IMG/VR virus record: IMGVR_UViG_3300044568_004689
Location: 1-34,693 of that record
DNA length: 34,693 bases
Direction: 5' to 3' (one strand)
DNA from: a virus
Shown here: in pieces, positions 24,801-31,158 of the stretch
Layout of the letters: each line of letters starts with the position of its first letter
Position numbering within the stretch: position 1 is the stretch's first letter
Translations under genes and position numbers: made by a program
Notes under the pieces: generated by a model
Seen by the model: the letters and a program-made list of their open reading frames with translations, nothing else
What the model was told of the DNA's origin: nothing
Database searches by the model: none

Positions 24801-27800
24801 TACGCCAGATCAATTAACAAATCTTCTTAATTTAACAACTGCTCTAGCACCATTAATTGCAATGGTTGGTTTAATAACTGCAGTAATTTCATTTGTAACG
24901 GAAAATAATGTATCAACTAGAGATAAAAATGTAGGATCAACATTATTACAAAGAGATAATTCTAGAAAAAGGAATCAATCGATGACTTTAAAATCAATTG
25001 GAATTTTTGCAATAAGAACAGTGGTTGTTGTAGGCGCATTAATGCTAGCAGCAGTTGCATTCAGAGCTGGTGCAGGTATAATTCAAGCAGGTGCTGTAGC
25101 TGCTAGAAAAATTGATATGATAGGCGTTTTAAAGATGGGGCTAACTCTTTCTATTTTTACATTAATTGTTGGAGGATTTGTTAATATTTTAAGAGGTAGA
25201 GGAGGTACTAGCGAAACATCCTCAACGAGTGCAGGAAAAGGAGGTTTCTTAGGTGATAAATCGTCATCTACATCACAAGGTGAAATTAAAAAGAATGATT
25301 TAATAGCCGCCGCATTTGCAATACCAATAATAGCGCTTGGAATTGTTGCAGCGGCATGGATATTTAAAATGCTTCCATCTGAACAAAAAGCCCCTGATGC
25401 TTTATGGACGTTAAAGGCCGGGTTTGCATTATTAGCATTTTCACTTCCGTTTTATATTATAGCCAAATCAATTCGTGGAATGAGCAAACAGGACTTAATT
25501 GCAATGGGCCTTGCAATCCCTATACTTTCAATAGGGATATTATCAACTGCTTGGATTTGGCAATTATTACCAGAAGTTTTTAAATCACCTCCATTACAAT
25601 GGAGCATCAATGCTGGAATTGCAATTAGTCTTTTTGCAATTGGATTCTATTTTGTTGCAAAGGCTATTAAAGGTGCAAAGACTAAAGATCTTATTTTTAG
25701 TGCTCTTTCAATTTCAATAATTGCAATAAGCATTGTTTTAATATCTTTTATTTTTCAAGGACTTCCGGATGTTTATAAATCACCTCCATTAAAATGGGTT
25801 TTTGAATCATCGTTTGCCATTGGAGTTTTTGGAATTGGATTTTATTTTGTTGCAAAGGCAATTAAAGGAATGAACACTAAAGAGATGTTACTTTCTGTAT
25901 TTGCAATTCCAATTTTAGCAACTGGAATTCTTGCAACCGCATGGATTTTTCAAGGACTTCCAGATGTTTTTAAATCGGCTCCATTAAAATGGATTCTTAA
26001 AGCAGGACTTGCAATTGGAGTTTTTGGAATTGCAAGCTATTATATTATAAAAGCAATTAAAGGAATGAGCACTAAAGAGATGCTACTTATGGCATTTGCA
26101 ATTCCAATTTTAGCAGCTGGAATTCTTGCCACTGCCTGGATTTTTCAAGGACTTCCAGATGTTTTTAAATCACCAGACCCGATATGGGTTCTTAAAGCAG
26201 GTTTTGCTATGTTAATTTTTGCAATTCCTTTTTATTTTGTTGCAAAGGCAATTAAAGGAATGAGTACTAAAGAGATGTTACTTTCTGCATTTGCAATTCC
26301 AATTTTAGCAACTGGAATTCTTGCAACCGCATGGATTTTTCAAGGACTTCCAGATGTTTATAAATCACCAGACCTGATATGGGTTTTTAAAGCAGGACTT
26401 GCAATTGGAGTTTTTGGAATTGCAAGCTATTTTATCATGAAGGCAATTAAAGGAATGAGTACTAAAGAGATATTACTTATGGCATTTGCAATTCCAATAA
26501 TTGCGCTTGGAGTACTCGCAACTGCATGGATTTTTCAAGGACTTCCAGATGTTTATAAATCACCAGAATCAACATGGCTTCTTAAATCCGCACTTGCTAT
26601 TGTCCTATTTGGAGCTATGATATATCTTTCAAGTAAAACTATTGGAAAACTAGGTATGGTTGATATGCTTAAATCCTTATTAGGTGTAGTTATAACATCA
26701 TTTGCCATACTAGCAGTAGCATGGTTATTTTCAATGTTACCTGGTTTATTTGTTGCCCCGCCTTTAGGTTGGACTTTAGCTATCGGAGTTGCACTTGGTG
26801 CATTTGCCCTGGTCATCACAGCAGTTGGTTTAGCAGTATCGGCATTAACTCCTGCAACACTTCTTTTAGGAGCATTAGGTATTATAGTAATTGCAATAAC
26901 AATCGTAGCAGTTGGTTGGATTCTTTCGCTATTAGAACCTGCGATGCCTGCACTTAAATCAGTTGCCAATGGATTTGTTGATATTGTAATGTCTCCTATT
27001 CATGGAATTATTGATGCATTTGCCAGATTTAAAAATGAGATTGGAGTTGAAAACTTAATCCCTCTTGCTGTCGGCGTAGCCGCCCTAGGAGGAGCATGGT
27101 TAATATTTTCAGCCGCAGTAGCTGGAGGATCTGTTGCCGGATTACTTGGTTCGGCTGCCGGAGCAGTTGGAGCAATTTTTGATGGAATTAGCAAACTGTT
27201 TAACGGTAAAACTCCATCACCTCTTGATATATTACAGGGGTTGGCTTCCCTTGCTCCAGAGATTAAAAATCTTGCAGTACCATTAAAAAATGTTGGAATT
27301 GGGTTTGCACAGATTAATTCAACATCGGGAGGAGTATCTAAAGCTTTTAAATCGGTCATTGACTTTTCTAAAATCGATAATAATAAGTTCGCGTCAAACG
27401 CAAAATCATTAAGAAGTATCGCCGGTTCATACACTGGCATTGCTAACGCAAGTAAAATAATGAATATAAAAGCGATTGAATCAACAACAAACATGTTTAA
27501 GGCTCTTACTGATTTAGCAAAAAATAAAGGAGAATCTGCAATGTCAGTCCTAGCTGATAAATTGCTTAAAGCTGTTAAAGAACTTACAGGAGCTGCTAAA
27601 AATCTTGAAGATAGCGTTAAAACACAGGGAAGTAACACAGATGCTTCAGCAGATTTAATTTCTAAATCACTTGTAGGTGTTAAAGAAACTGTTACCGGAG
27701 TTAAAAAAGATGTAAGTAAAATGACTGCCGATGCAAAAGGAGTCTTAGACATTCAGCCATTGATTGATGCAATAATATCATTAGAAGATCGTTTTGATGA

Positions 27801-27831
27801 TTTTATTACTGTTAAAATCAAAACAGATTAA
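21883..27831 (+). CDS. Giant tape-measure protein with nested repeats
   Basis: A 1982-residue protein in the tape-measure slot after tube and chaperone genes. Residues ~4-728 are six supermodules of coiled-coil-type repeats. Residues ~735-1130 hold several hydrophobic segments and linkers. Residues 1133-1652 are eight copies of a 65-residue module, each with two hydrophobic helices (AFAIPILATGILATAWIFQG and a second). The C-terminus (~1700-1982) has more hydrophobic helices, then a soluble helical region. T4 gp29 is only 590 residues. At about 1.5 A per residue it would specify a tail near 300 nm if all residues measure, which is inference. Hydrophobic segments in tape measures are commonly used to cross the host membrane during ejection. 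Confidence 0.78.
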   Translation: MSSIHPKAYEVSVLSLNALQKIEKIAAESMTQMQTVILSVDKSNVISNSIKNVLIKQNKILEKIHEGIVIGNKKKEVKSINIIDNNTPIHLKAYEVSILSLNALQKIATDLNAGMQSFAGIQNVILSVDKSNMISTGIKNALQKIATDLSAGMQSVILSVDKSNMISTDIKDALNKIATDLNAGMQSFASMQSVILSVDKSNMISTSIKNTLLNQYKILEKIHEGIAVGNKKKEAKPINEIDNNTPIHLKAYEVSILSLNTLNKIATDLSASIQSFAGIQSVILSVDKSNVISTNIKNALNKIATDLSAGMQSVILSVDKSNVISTNIKNALNKIATDLSAGMQSFVGIQSVILSVDKSNMISTNIKNALNKIATDLSAGIQSFAGIQSVILSVDKSNMISTGIKDAIFNQYKILEKIHEGITVGNKKKEVKSIKAIDNNTPIHLKAYEVSILSLNTLNKIATDLSADMQSVILSVDKSNMISTSIKHALNKIATGLSAGMQSFASMQSVILSVDKSNMISTGIKDVLLNQYRILEEIHEGIAVGNKKKEVKHIEAIDNNTPIHLKAYEVSILSLNTLNKIATDLSAGIQSFANMQSVILSVDKSNMISTGIKDAIFNQYKILEKIHEGIVIGNKKKEVKSIKAIDNNTPIHLKAYEVLILSLNALNKIATDLSAGIQSFAGIQSVILSVDKSNMISTSIKDVLLNQNKILEEIRESIAVGNKKKEAKVYGIGNMSLEKIKNAAGLVGLLGFSILTLSIAYKMAGTISPSDIGKGLLVTLSLVPILKVFGELIQAKGKLFGDTMGVFRFMKSATMMVATIVTLGYMLSKLPAVNGGVLLTAVALAGVYYIIGTVYVKLIEAFRFGGIISFLVNRKTGAEAQHALIQTAFTLVVIAGAMRLAPTLNPSQAASFVIAAFTLVPLAIALVGLRMTAGFIKDVEYKDLLKMGVAITALGLALVPIAFAAKLVDKVGITPDQLTNLLNLTTALAPLIAMVGLITAVISFVTENNVSTRDKNVGSTLLQRDNSRKRNQSMTLKSIGIFAIRTVVVVGALMLAAVAFRAGAGIIQAGAVAARKIDMIGVLKMGLTLSIFTLIVGGFVNILRGRGGTSETSSTSAGKGGFLGDKSSSTSQGEIKKNDLIAAAFAIPIIALGIVAAAWIFKMLPSEQKAPDALWTLKAGFALLAFSLPFYIIAKSIRGMSKQDLIAMGLAIPILSIGILSTAWIWQLLPEVFKSPPLQWSINAGIAISLFAIGFYFVAKAIKGAKTKDLIFSALSISIIAISIVLISFIFQGLPDVYKSPPLKWVFESSFAIGVFGIGFYFVAKAIKGMNTKEMLLSVFAIPILATGILATAWIFQGLPDVFKSAPLKWILKAGLAIGVFGIASYYIIKAIKGMSTKEMLLMAFAIPILAAGILATAWIFQGLPDVFKSPDPIWVLKAGFAMLIFAIPFYFVAKAIKGMSTKEMLLSAFAIPILATGILATAWIFQGLPDVYKSPDLIWVFKAGLAIGVFGIASYFIMKAIKGMSTKEILLMAFAIPIIALGVLATAWIFQGLPDVYKSPESTWLLKSALAIVLFGAMIYLSSKTIGKLGMVDMLKSLLGVVITSFAILAVAWLFSMLPGLFVAPPLGWTLAIGVALGAFALVITAVGLAVSALTPATLLLGALGIIVIAITIVAVGWILSLLEPAMPALKSVANGFVDIVMSPIHGIIDAFARFKNEIGVENLIPLAVGVAALGGAWLIFSAAVAGGSVAGLLGSAAGAVGAIFDGISKLFNGKTPSPLDILQGLASLAPEIKNLAVPLKNVGIGFAQINSTSGGVSKAFKSVIDFSKIDNNKFASNAKSLRSIAGSYTGIANASKIMNIKAIESTTNMFKALTDLAKNKGESAMSVLADKLLKAVKELTGAAKNLEDSVKTQGSNTDASADLISKSLVGVKETVTGVKKDVSKMTADAKGVLDIQPLIDAIISLEDRFDDFITVKIKTD
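21892..24066 (+). repeat. Nested tandem repeats in tape-measure N-terminus
   Basis: Six supermodules start at 21892, 22147, 22621, 23209, 23569 and 23833. Each begins IHxKAYEVSxLSLN and ends ILEKIHEGIxxGNKKKE; the first five are followed by IDNNTP. Inside are 1, 3, 4, 2, 1 and 1 submodules of NKIATDLSAGMQ(SFAGIQ)SVILSVDKSNMISTSIK type, with or without the six-residue SFAGIQ part, i.e. 38 or 32 residues (114 or 96 bases). Supermodule lengths of 88, 120, 158 and 196 residues equal 88 plus sums of 32 and 38, so whole units were gained or lost. DNA identity between units is high, indicating recent expansion or gene conversion. Confidence 0.95.
25279..26838 (+). repeat. Eight 195-base membrane-helix repeats in tape measure
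   Basis: Units start at 25279, 25474, 25669, 25864, 26059, 26254, 26449 and 26644, exactly 195 bases (65 residues) apart. The consensus is KGMSTKEMLLxAFAIPILA, then TGILATAWIFQGLPDVYKSP, then xIWVxKAGLAIGVFGIxSY and a KAI end. Central copies are nearly identical; the first and last are diverged. Each unit gives two hydrophobic helices joined by the loop LPDVYKSP. Confidence 0.95.
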
Positions 27832-27847
27832 ACAAACTAAACATTTT

Positions 27848-27857
27848 TTATATAATA
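27848..27857 (+). promoter_or_regulatory. Late-type promoter for thioredoxin
   Basis: TTATATAATA about 16 bases before the ATG at 27873. Confidence 0.5.
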
Positions 27858-27872
27858 TAAAAATATAAAATT

Positions 27873-28127
27873 ATGAAATACCTTTATTTTAGCGCACCAT
27901 GGTGCGGACCTTGCAAACAATTAGCACCAAAAATGGAATTAGTTGCAGAAAGTGTTACTGTTGAAAAAATCCTAGTAGATTCAGACACAGAAACAACCGA
28001 AAAGTATGGAATCCGAAATATTCCAACAGTATTATTAATCGATGAGAATGGAACAGAACTTGAAAGATTCGTAGGGGTTAATCCAGTTGAATTCTATCTT
28101 GAAAAATTTACAAATCATGTTAACTAG
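27873..28127 (+). CDS. Thioredoxin-like protein
   Basis: An 84-residue minimal thioredoxin: YFSAPWCGPCKQLAPKM carries the redox-active CGPC, followed by VDSDTETTEKYGIRNIPTVL with the conserved cis-Pro, and a final F-V-G-V. No signal peptide, so it is cytoplasmic. It would reduce disulfides, for example in a phage-encoded nucleotide reductase elsewhere, or keep cysteine-rich virion proteins reduced. It is shorter than bacterial thioredoxins (about 108), like T4-type phage versions. Its stop overlaps the next ATG (28117) by 11 bases. Confidence 0.9.
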   Translation: MKYLYFSAPWCGPCKQLAPKMELVAESVTVEKILVDSDTETTEKYGIRNIPTVLLIDENGTELERFVGVNPVEFYLEKFTNHVN

Positions 28128-28458
28128 AGAATCAATTATTCAAAGGTTATTGGATGACAAATCCATAACTACCGAAGAGGCTGTTATCCTATTAAAAACT
28201 GAAGTTACTAAATGGTTGCCAAGCCCAGATCAAAGAATCCCAGGAACTACAAGTCCTTGGATTGGTCCAGGACCTACTATCCAACCGTATCAGCCGTATA
28301 CCAGTCCAAATACTCCGTATAATCCAATGTACCCACAATGCGATTGGACTAATAGGCCGGAAACACAACCATATTATGGGGGGACTACATCGCATACAGG
28401 AACTGGAAAACTTAACGCATTTGCATTTAATACTAACGAAAACTTTTGTGCTAAATAA
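28117..28458 (+). CDS. Pro/Tyr-rich small protein, unknown
   Basis: A 113-residue protein starting with MLTRESIIQRLLDDKSITTE, a short helix with ITTEEAVILLK, followed by a Pro/Tyr/Gly/Thr-rich disordered middle (YQPYTSPNTPYNPMYPQ) and a Gly-rich end. The ATG at 28117 overlaps the thioredoxin gene; an upstream TTG at 28087 would add 10 residues but is less likely. No family recognised; the composition fits a flexible virion or linker protein. Confidence 0.55.
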   Translation: MLTRESIIQRLLDDKSITTEEAVILLKTEVTKWLPSPDQRIPGTTSPWIGPGPTIQPYQPYTSPNTPYNPMYPQCDWTNRPETQPYYGGTTSHTGTGKLNAFAFNTNENFCAK

Positions 28459-28473
28459 AAATTAAAGAAAATA

Positions 28474-29076
28474 GTGAAATATATTTCATTGCCCTTATTA
28501 TTGATTGTAGCCTTCTTTTCTTTAGGAATAACCTCTCCAAGACTAGATAATGTTACAATCAATAATTCTATTTATAAGATAGCATATTCTCAAGATTTTG
28601 AACAACCTTTAGAAATAACTTATGATGTTAAATGTAACACCAACTCAAAGAAATATTATAGTCGTAAGGGTTTAAACTTTTATAAGCCTGATGGGATCCA
28701 TACTTCCGATGATGTTGATTATTTAAACAATGTCTGGGATAAAGGCCACATGTCACCTGCTGCTGATTTTAACTGTGACTTAAATAGTTTAAAGTTAACA
28801 TTTTCTTATGCAAACTGTGCCTTACAAAACCAAGACCTAAACCGAGGTCAGTGGAAGATGCTGGAATCGTACGAGAAGGAACTTGCAATTAATAATAAGG
28901 TAACAATTAAGATTTTTGTTGATTTCGTAGGTTCAACCCGGTCAACTACAGGCGCAATGATACCGACAGGATTTAGCAAGATAATTTATTTGAATGGAAA
29001 TAAATTTAAGGCCTATTATTTTCCAAATAAAAAACTGGAAGGGTCTTATGAAAGGTATCTAATTAATAAAAATTAA
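28474..29076 (+). CDS. NUC-type DNA/RNA nonspecific endonuclease, secreted
   Basis: A 200-residue protein with an N-terminal hydrophobic signal (KYISLPLLLIVAFFSLGIT) and a beta-beta-alpha-metal nuclease domain of the NUC1/Serratia type. The active site is WDKGHMSPAADF (D89-K-G-H92, the DRGH variant), followed by TFSYANCALQNQDLNRGQW, which supplies the metal-binding Asn, and MLE. These match the family's order of catalytic His, then N-LN-W-LE. Start is GTG, only 15 bases after the previous stop. It would act outside the cytoplasm (periplasm or medium). Possible roles are degradation of host or competitor DNA for nucleotides, or exclusion of other phages. Its 3' end converges on a minus-strand gene. 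Confidence 0.85.
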   Translation: MKYISLPLLLIVAFFSLGITSPRLDNVTINNSIYKIAYSQDFEQPLEITYDVKCNTNSKKYYSRKGLNFYKPDGIHTSDDVDYLNNVWDKGHMSPAADFNCDLNSLKLTFSYANCALQNQDLNRGQWKMLESYEKELAINNKVTIKIFVDFVGSTRSTTGAMIPTGFSKIIYLNGNKFKAYYFPNKKLEGSYERYLINKN

Positions 29077-29079
29077 AAA

Positions 29080-29100
29080 GCCAAGGTTATTTACCTTGGC
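29080..29100 (-). terminator. Terminator of minus-strand small basic gene
   Basis: GCCAAGGT and ACCTTGGC form an 8-bp stem with a five-base loop. Read on the minus strand it is followed by TTTTTAATT, a good terminator, and it overlaps the stop codon region of the 45-residue minus gene. It may also stop the convergent nuclease transcript. Confidence 0.8.
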
Positions 29101-29224
29101 CTCTGTACGCTTTTTTGTATTTGTGGGCTCCTTTATTCTTAGTGCTTTTAGTTTTTGCATGAACCCCTTTTCTTTTCTTTTTTGGAGTTGCTGTGAAAGC
29201 TCCTCCGGTTGCGCCTTTTGCCAT
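29087..29224 (-). CDS. Small very basic protein, 45 residues
   Basis: Minus-strand ORF with ATG at 29224 and TAA at 29087-29089. The protein has a flexible Gly/Ala/Thr start (MAKGATGGAFTATP), then PKKKRKGVHAKTKSTKNKGA and HKYKKAYRGQGK. It has about 16 Lys/Arg in 45 residues, so it likely binds nucleic acid or an acidic protein. The GVHAKTKxxKxK...YRGQG pattern is one I associate with small proteins in other Bacteroidetes phages (recollection, not checked). The terminator overlapping its stop supports that it is a real gene. Confidence 0.65.
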   Translation of the reverse strand: MAKGATGGAFTATPKKKRKGVHAKTKSTKNKGAHKYKKAYRGQGK

Positions 29225-29288
29225 CTTGTATGGATATTTTTAGTTTAGATTATTTATCTAAACGTTTCCAAAAAAATCATTGAAAAAG

Positions 29289-29323
29289 TTTTACCGTGTC
29301 CCATTTTTTGTTTATATTTACAC
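29289..29323 (+). promoter_or_regulatory. Early-type promoter, copy B
   Basis: TTTTACCGTGTC (29289) with TATATTTACAC 24 bases later (29313). It lies about 22 bases before the ATG at 29345. Confidence 0.72.
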
Positions 29324-29344
29324 TATAATTAAAATATATAGATT

Positions 29345-29935
29345 ATGAAGAAAATTAAACTATATGAACAATTTATAGAGGAGAGAAGTGGAGAGCTTTT
29401 TAATCCTAAGAAAAACCAACCAGTAGTATTAAAACCAACAAAAGACCCAGAATTAGAAAAGGAATTCTTTAATCTTATTAGTACTGCATACTCCGAGATT
29501 GGAGGACACATTAAGGTCCAATCACCAGAGGATGTATTTAAAGACCCTGATTGGAACTATTGGGAGGGAATAGATATTCACGGAAGTAGCGATTTTGATG
29601 TTATTATGTTTGGTGAAAAAACCCGTTTTGGACTTAAATTCTCAGGAGTTGGCCATGATGGAACCAAAGATGCTAAAAGAGATTATATGGATAGACGAGG
29701 AAAAGAACTAAAACAACTTGGATATTACATAGAAGTTTCTGGTAAAATTGCTGAAATCTTAATCAATAAGTACCAAGTACCTATTGTAACTGACCAAGTT
29801 GAAGTAGAAAAGGTATTGGGTAAAAAAATTGATTGGATTGGAAATCTAGATGGTGCAACCGGTGGAGGTTGGTATAGCCGAACTATTGGAGGAGGAGCCC
29901 ATAAGAAAATAATGTTAGGTAAACCAAAGGTATAA
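29345..29935 (+). CDS. Phage protein with capsid-targeting-like start, unknown
   Basis: A 196-residue protein beginning MKKIKLYEQFIEE, the same N-terminal motif as the head-cluster proteins, with I-E-E at 11-13. The body is a soluble alpha/beta domain: AYSEIGGHIKVQSPEDVFK, YWEGIDIHGSSDFDVIMFG, GLKFSGVGHDGTKDAKRDYM, GYYIEVSGKIAEIL and a C-terminal GGWYSRTIGGGAHKKIMLG. Similar proteins with the IDIH/GHDG/EVS pattern occur in other phages as far as I recall, without known function; no catalytic motif can be named. It follows an early-type promoter, which is odd for an injected head protein. The next gene starts one base after its stop. Confidence 0.65.
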   Translation: MKKIKLYEQFIEERSGELFNPKKNQPVVLKPTKDPELEKEFFNLISTAYSEIGGHIKVQSPEDVFKDPDWNYWEGIDIHGSSDFDVIMFGEKTRFGLKFSGVGHDGTKDAKRDYMDRRGKELKQLGYYIEVSGKIAEILINKYQVPIVTDQVEVEKVLGKKIDWIGNLDGATGGGWYSRTIGGGAHKKIMLGKPKV

Positions 29936-29936
29936 T

Positions 29937-30446
29937 ATGAAAGCACTATTTTTACACGGTCTTGAAAGCAACCCAAAAAGTGAAAAGTCAAAGTTCTTAG
30001 CAAAGTTTGATGCCCAATGTCCCGCGATGGATTACAAAAATCCTGGACTATTTAATGATATCTTAGCCTTAATACAAAATGACAGGCCAGATGTTTTAAT
30101 TGGAAGTTCTATGGGAGGTTGGTTTGCATATTGTCTTTCAACGATTACTGGAATACCAACTATTCTTTTTAATCCAGCAGTTCATAGTCGTTCAATGGAA
30201 CCTATTGTTCAAATGGGAAGCATGAAGGCAAATCATACTGTTATTCTTGGTAAGAAAGACGAATTAATTAACCCTGAAAAGACACTTGAATGGATTAAAA
30301 AGAATCCAGGAAATTTTAAAGTCAATGTTGAAAATAACGGACACCAGACTCCAATAGGTATATTTAAGAAATACGTTCTGAATTCTGGATATCTTAACGA
30401 AATGCAAAGGATTAAAATGTTTGAGGAATTCAATAGTCTGGATTAA
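29937..30446 (+). CDS. Alpha/beta hydrolase (YqiA-like esterase)
   Basis: A 169-residue small alpha/beta hydrolase: KALFLHGLESNPKSEK at the start, nucleophile elbow IGSSMGGWFA (GxSxG), acid in ILGKKDELI, and catalytic His in NNGHQTP. This layout fits the YqiA/UPF0227 esterase family. No signal peptide. Its last 14 residues, MQRIKMFEEFNSLD, match the start motif of the capsid-targeting-like tag used by other genes here, preceded by L-N-E; this looks like a fused remnant of another gene or a C-terminal use of the tag. Co-transcribed with the upstream gene. Confidence 0.8.
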   Translation: MKALFLHGLESNPKSEKSKFLAKFDAQCPAMDYKNPGLFNDILALIQNDRPDVLIGSSMGGWFAYCLSTITGIPTILFNPAVHSRSMEPIVQMGSMKANHTVILGKKDELINPEKTLEWIKKNPGNFKVNVENNGHQTPIGIFKKYVLNSGYLNEMQRIKMFEEFNSLD

Positions 30447-30480
30447 ACATAAAACTTTAACAAAAATAATTAACCTGACA

Positions 30481-30515
30481 TTTTACCGTGTCAGGTTTTT
30501 TGTTTATATTTACAT
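30481..30515 (+). promoter_or_regulatory. Early-type promoter, copy C
   Basis: TTTTACCGTGTC (30481) with TATATTTACAT 24 bases later (30505-30515), followed by the shared transcript start region ATCTAATTAAAAC. Confidence 0.75.
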
Positions 30516-30531
30516 ATCTAATTAAAACACC

Positions 30532-30669
30532 ATGGAAAAGAAAAAACTTACAAAGATAAACTTCACATTAGAAGAATGGTTTGACGCCTTAAAGGTGCCG
30601 ACTCCTCATCGTAATAAAAAGAAGTATTTTAAGAAGGAGAAGCACAAGGGTAAATCTGAGGATTGTTAA
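30532..30669 (+). CDS. Small basic protein, 45 residues
   Basis: ATG at 30532 right after promoter C and TAA at 30667-30669. The protein starts MEKKKLTKINFTLEEWFDAL and continues with a Lys-rich tail (RNKKKYFKKEKHKGKSED). The position directly behind an early promoter and the short leader support it. Unknown function; strongly basic, so perhaps nucleic acid binding. Confidence 0.55.
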   Translation: MEKKKLTKINFTLEEWFDALKVPTPHRNKKKYFKKEKHKGKSEDC

Positions 30670-30670
30670 T

Positions 30671-30692
30671 AACTTTAACAAAACTTTAACAC
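30671..30692 (+). repeat. Tandem CTTTAACA element upstream of promoter D
   Basis: Two direct copies of ACTTTAACA (AACTTTAACA, AAACTTTAAC, AC) lie just upstream of promoter D. The same 22 bases occur upstream of promoter E at 31307-31328, and one copy precedes promoter C near 30453. A regulator site is possible. Confidence 0.5.
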
Positions 30693-30698
30693 TATAAA

Positions 30699-30733
30699 GT
30701 TTCCCGTGTTGAAACAATTGATTATATTTACAT
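30699..30733 (+). promoter_or_regulatory. Early-type promoter, copy D
   Basis: GTTTCCCGTGTT (30699) with TATATTTACAT at 30723-30733, again 24 bases apart, followed by ATCTAATTAAAAC as in copies C and E. Confidence 0.7.
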
Positions 30734-30754
30734 ATCTAATTAAAACAATGTATT

Positions 30755-30880
30755 ATGATTATAGCAACCGAACTAGCTGAAAAATTAATAGCAACAGGAA
30801 AACTTCTTTTTGGAGACTATTTTATTAACTTAGAAGGTGAATATTACATCACTCGTAAAAAACTTAATCAAATTAAATAA
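30755..30880 (+). CDS. Small unknown protein, 41 residues
   Basis: ATG at 30755, TAA at 30878-30880. The sequence MIIATELAEKLIATGKLLFG then DYFINLEGEYYITRKKLNQIK suggests a helix followed by a beta hairpin. First gene behind promoter D; the next ATG is two bases after its stop. An ATG at 30748 gives only a 10-residue frame and is not used. Confidence 0.5.
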   Translation: MIIATELAEKLIATGKLLFGDYFINLEGEYYITRKKLNQIK

Positions 30881-30882
30881 GT

Positions 30883-31044
30883 ATGACAATATATACAGTA
30901 ATCCCTTTCTATTACGACGGAGTAGAAATATTCGAAAACGATATTAAAAGCTTTGATGATTATGATGAAGCATTCTATTATGCATGCAATGAGATCGATC
31001 AAAGAAGATTTACTATAATTGAAAATAAGTTACATTATAAATAA
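30883..31044 (+). CDS. Small acidic protein, 53 residues
   Basis: MTIYTVIPFYYDGVEIFEND followed by DDYDEAFYYACNEIDQRRFT. A small alpha/beta protein rich in Tyr and Asp/Glu. It starts two bases after the previous stop, so translation is probably coupled. Unknown function; a host-interacting early protein is possible because of promoter context. Confidence 0.5.
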   Translation: MTIYTVIPFYYDGVEIFENDIKSFDDYDEAFYYACNEIDQRRFTIIENKLHYK

Positions 31045-31058
31045 AAATAATAAATGTC

Positions 31059-31157
31059 ATGAGTCCAAAAACAAAAGAGAATCTCAAGTTTGCCGCATTT
31101 TGGCTATATGTCGCTATAGCAACAGCATTAGTCACATACTTTTCACCCACGATGTAA
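31059..31157 (+). CDS. Single-pass membrane micro-protein, 32 residues
   Basis: MSPKTKENLKFAAFWLYVAI continues ATALVTYFSPTM: a charged N-terminal segment and one hydrophobic helix of about 18 residues. ATG at 31059; an ATG at 31054 stops after one codon. The next ATG is two bases after the stop. Confidence 0.45.
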   Translation: MSPKTKENLKFAAFWLYVAIATALVTYFSPTM

Positions 31158-31158
31158 T

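Noticed and set aside
27000-27752. 250-codon open frame on the minus strand under the tape-measure C-terminus
   Set aside because: It lies wholly inside the convincing plus-strand frame, has low-complexity Ala/Ser/Leu content and no leader or motif; a shadow of biased codons.
28087-28116. TTG start adding 10 residues to the Pro-rich protein
   Set aside because: The ATG at 28117 is a better start, shortens the overlap with thioredoxin from 41 to 11 bases and leaves a natural N-terminal helix.
29163-29185. PKKKRK in the small basic protein as a nuclear localisation signal
   Set aside because: The host is bacterial; a run of Lys/Arg in a basic protein from an A-rich gene is sufficient explanation.
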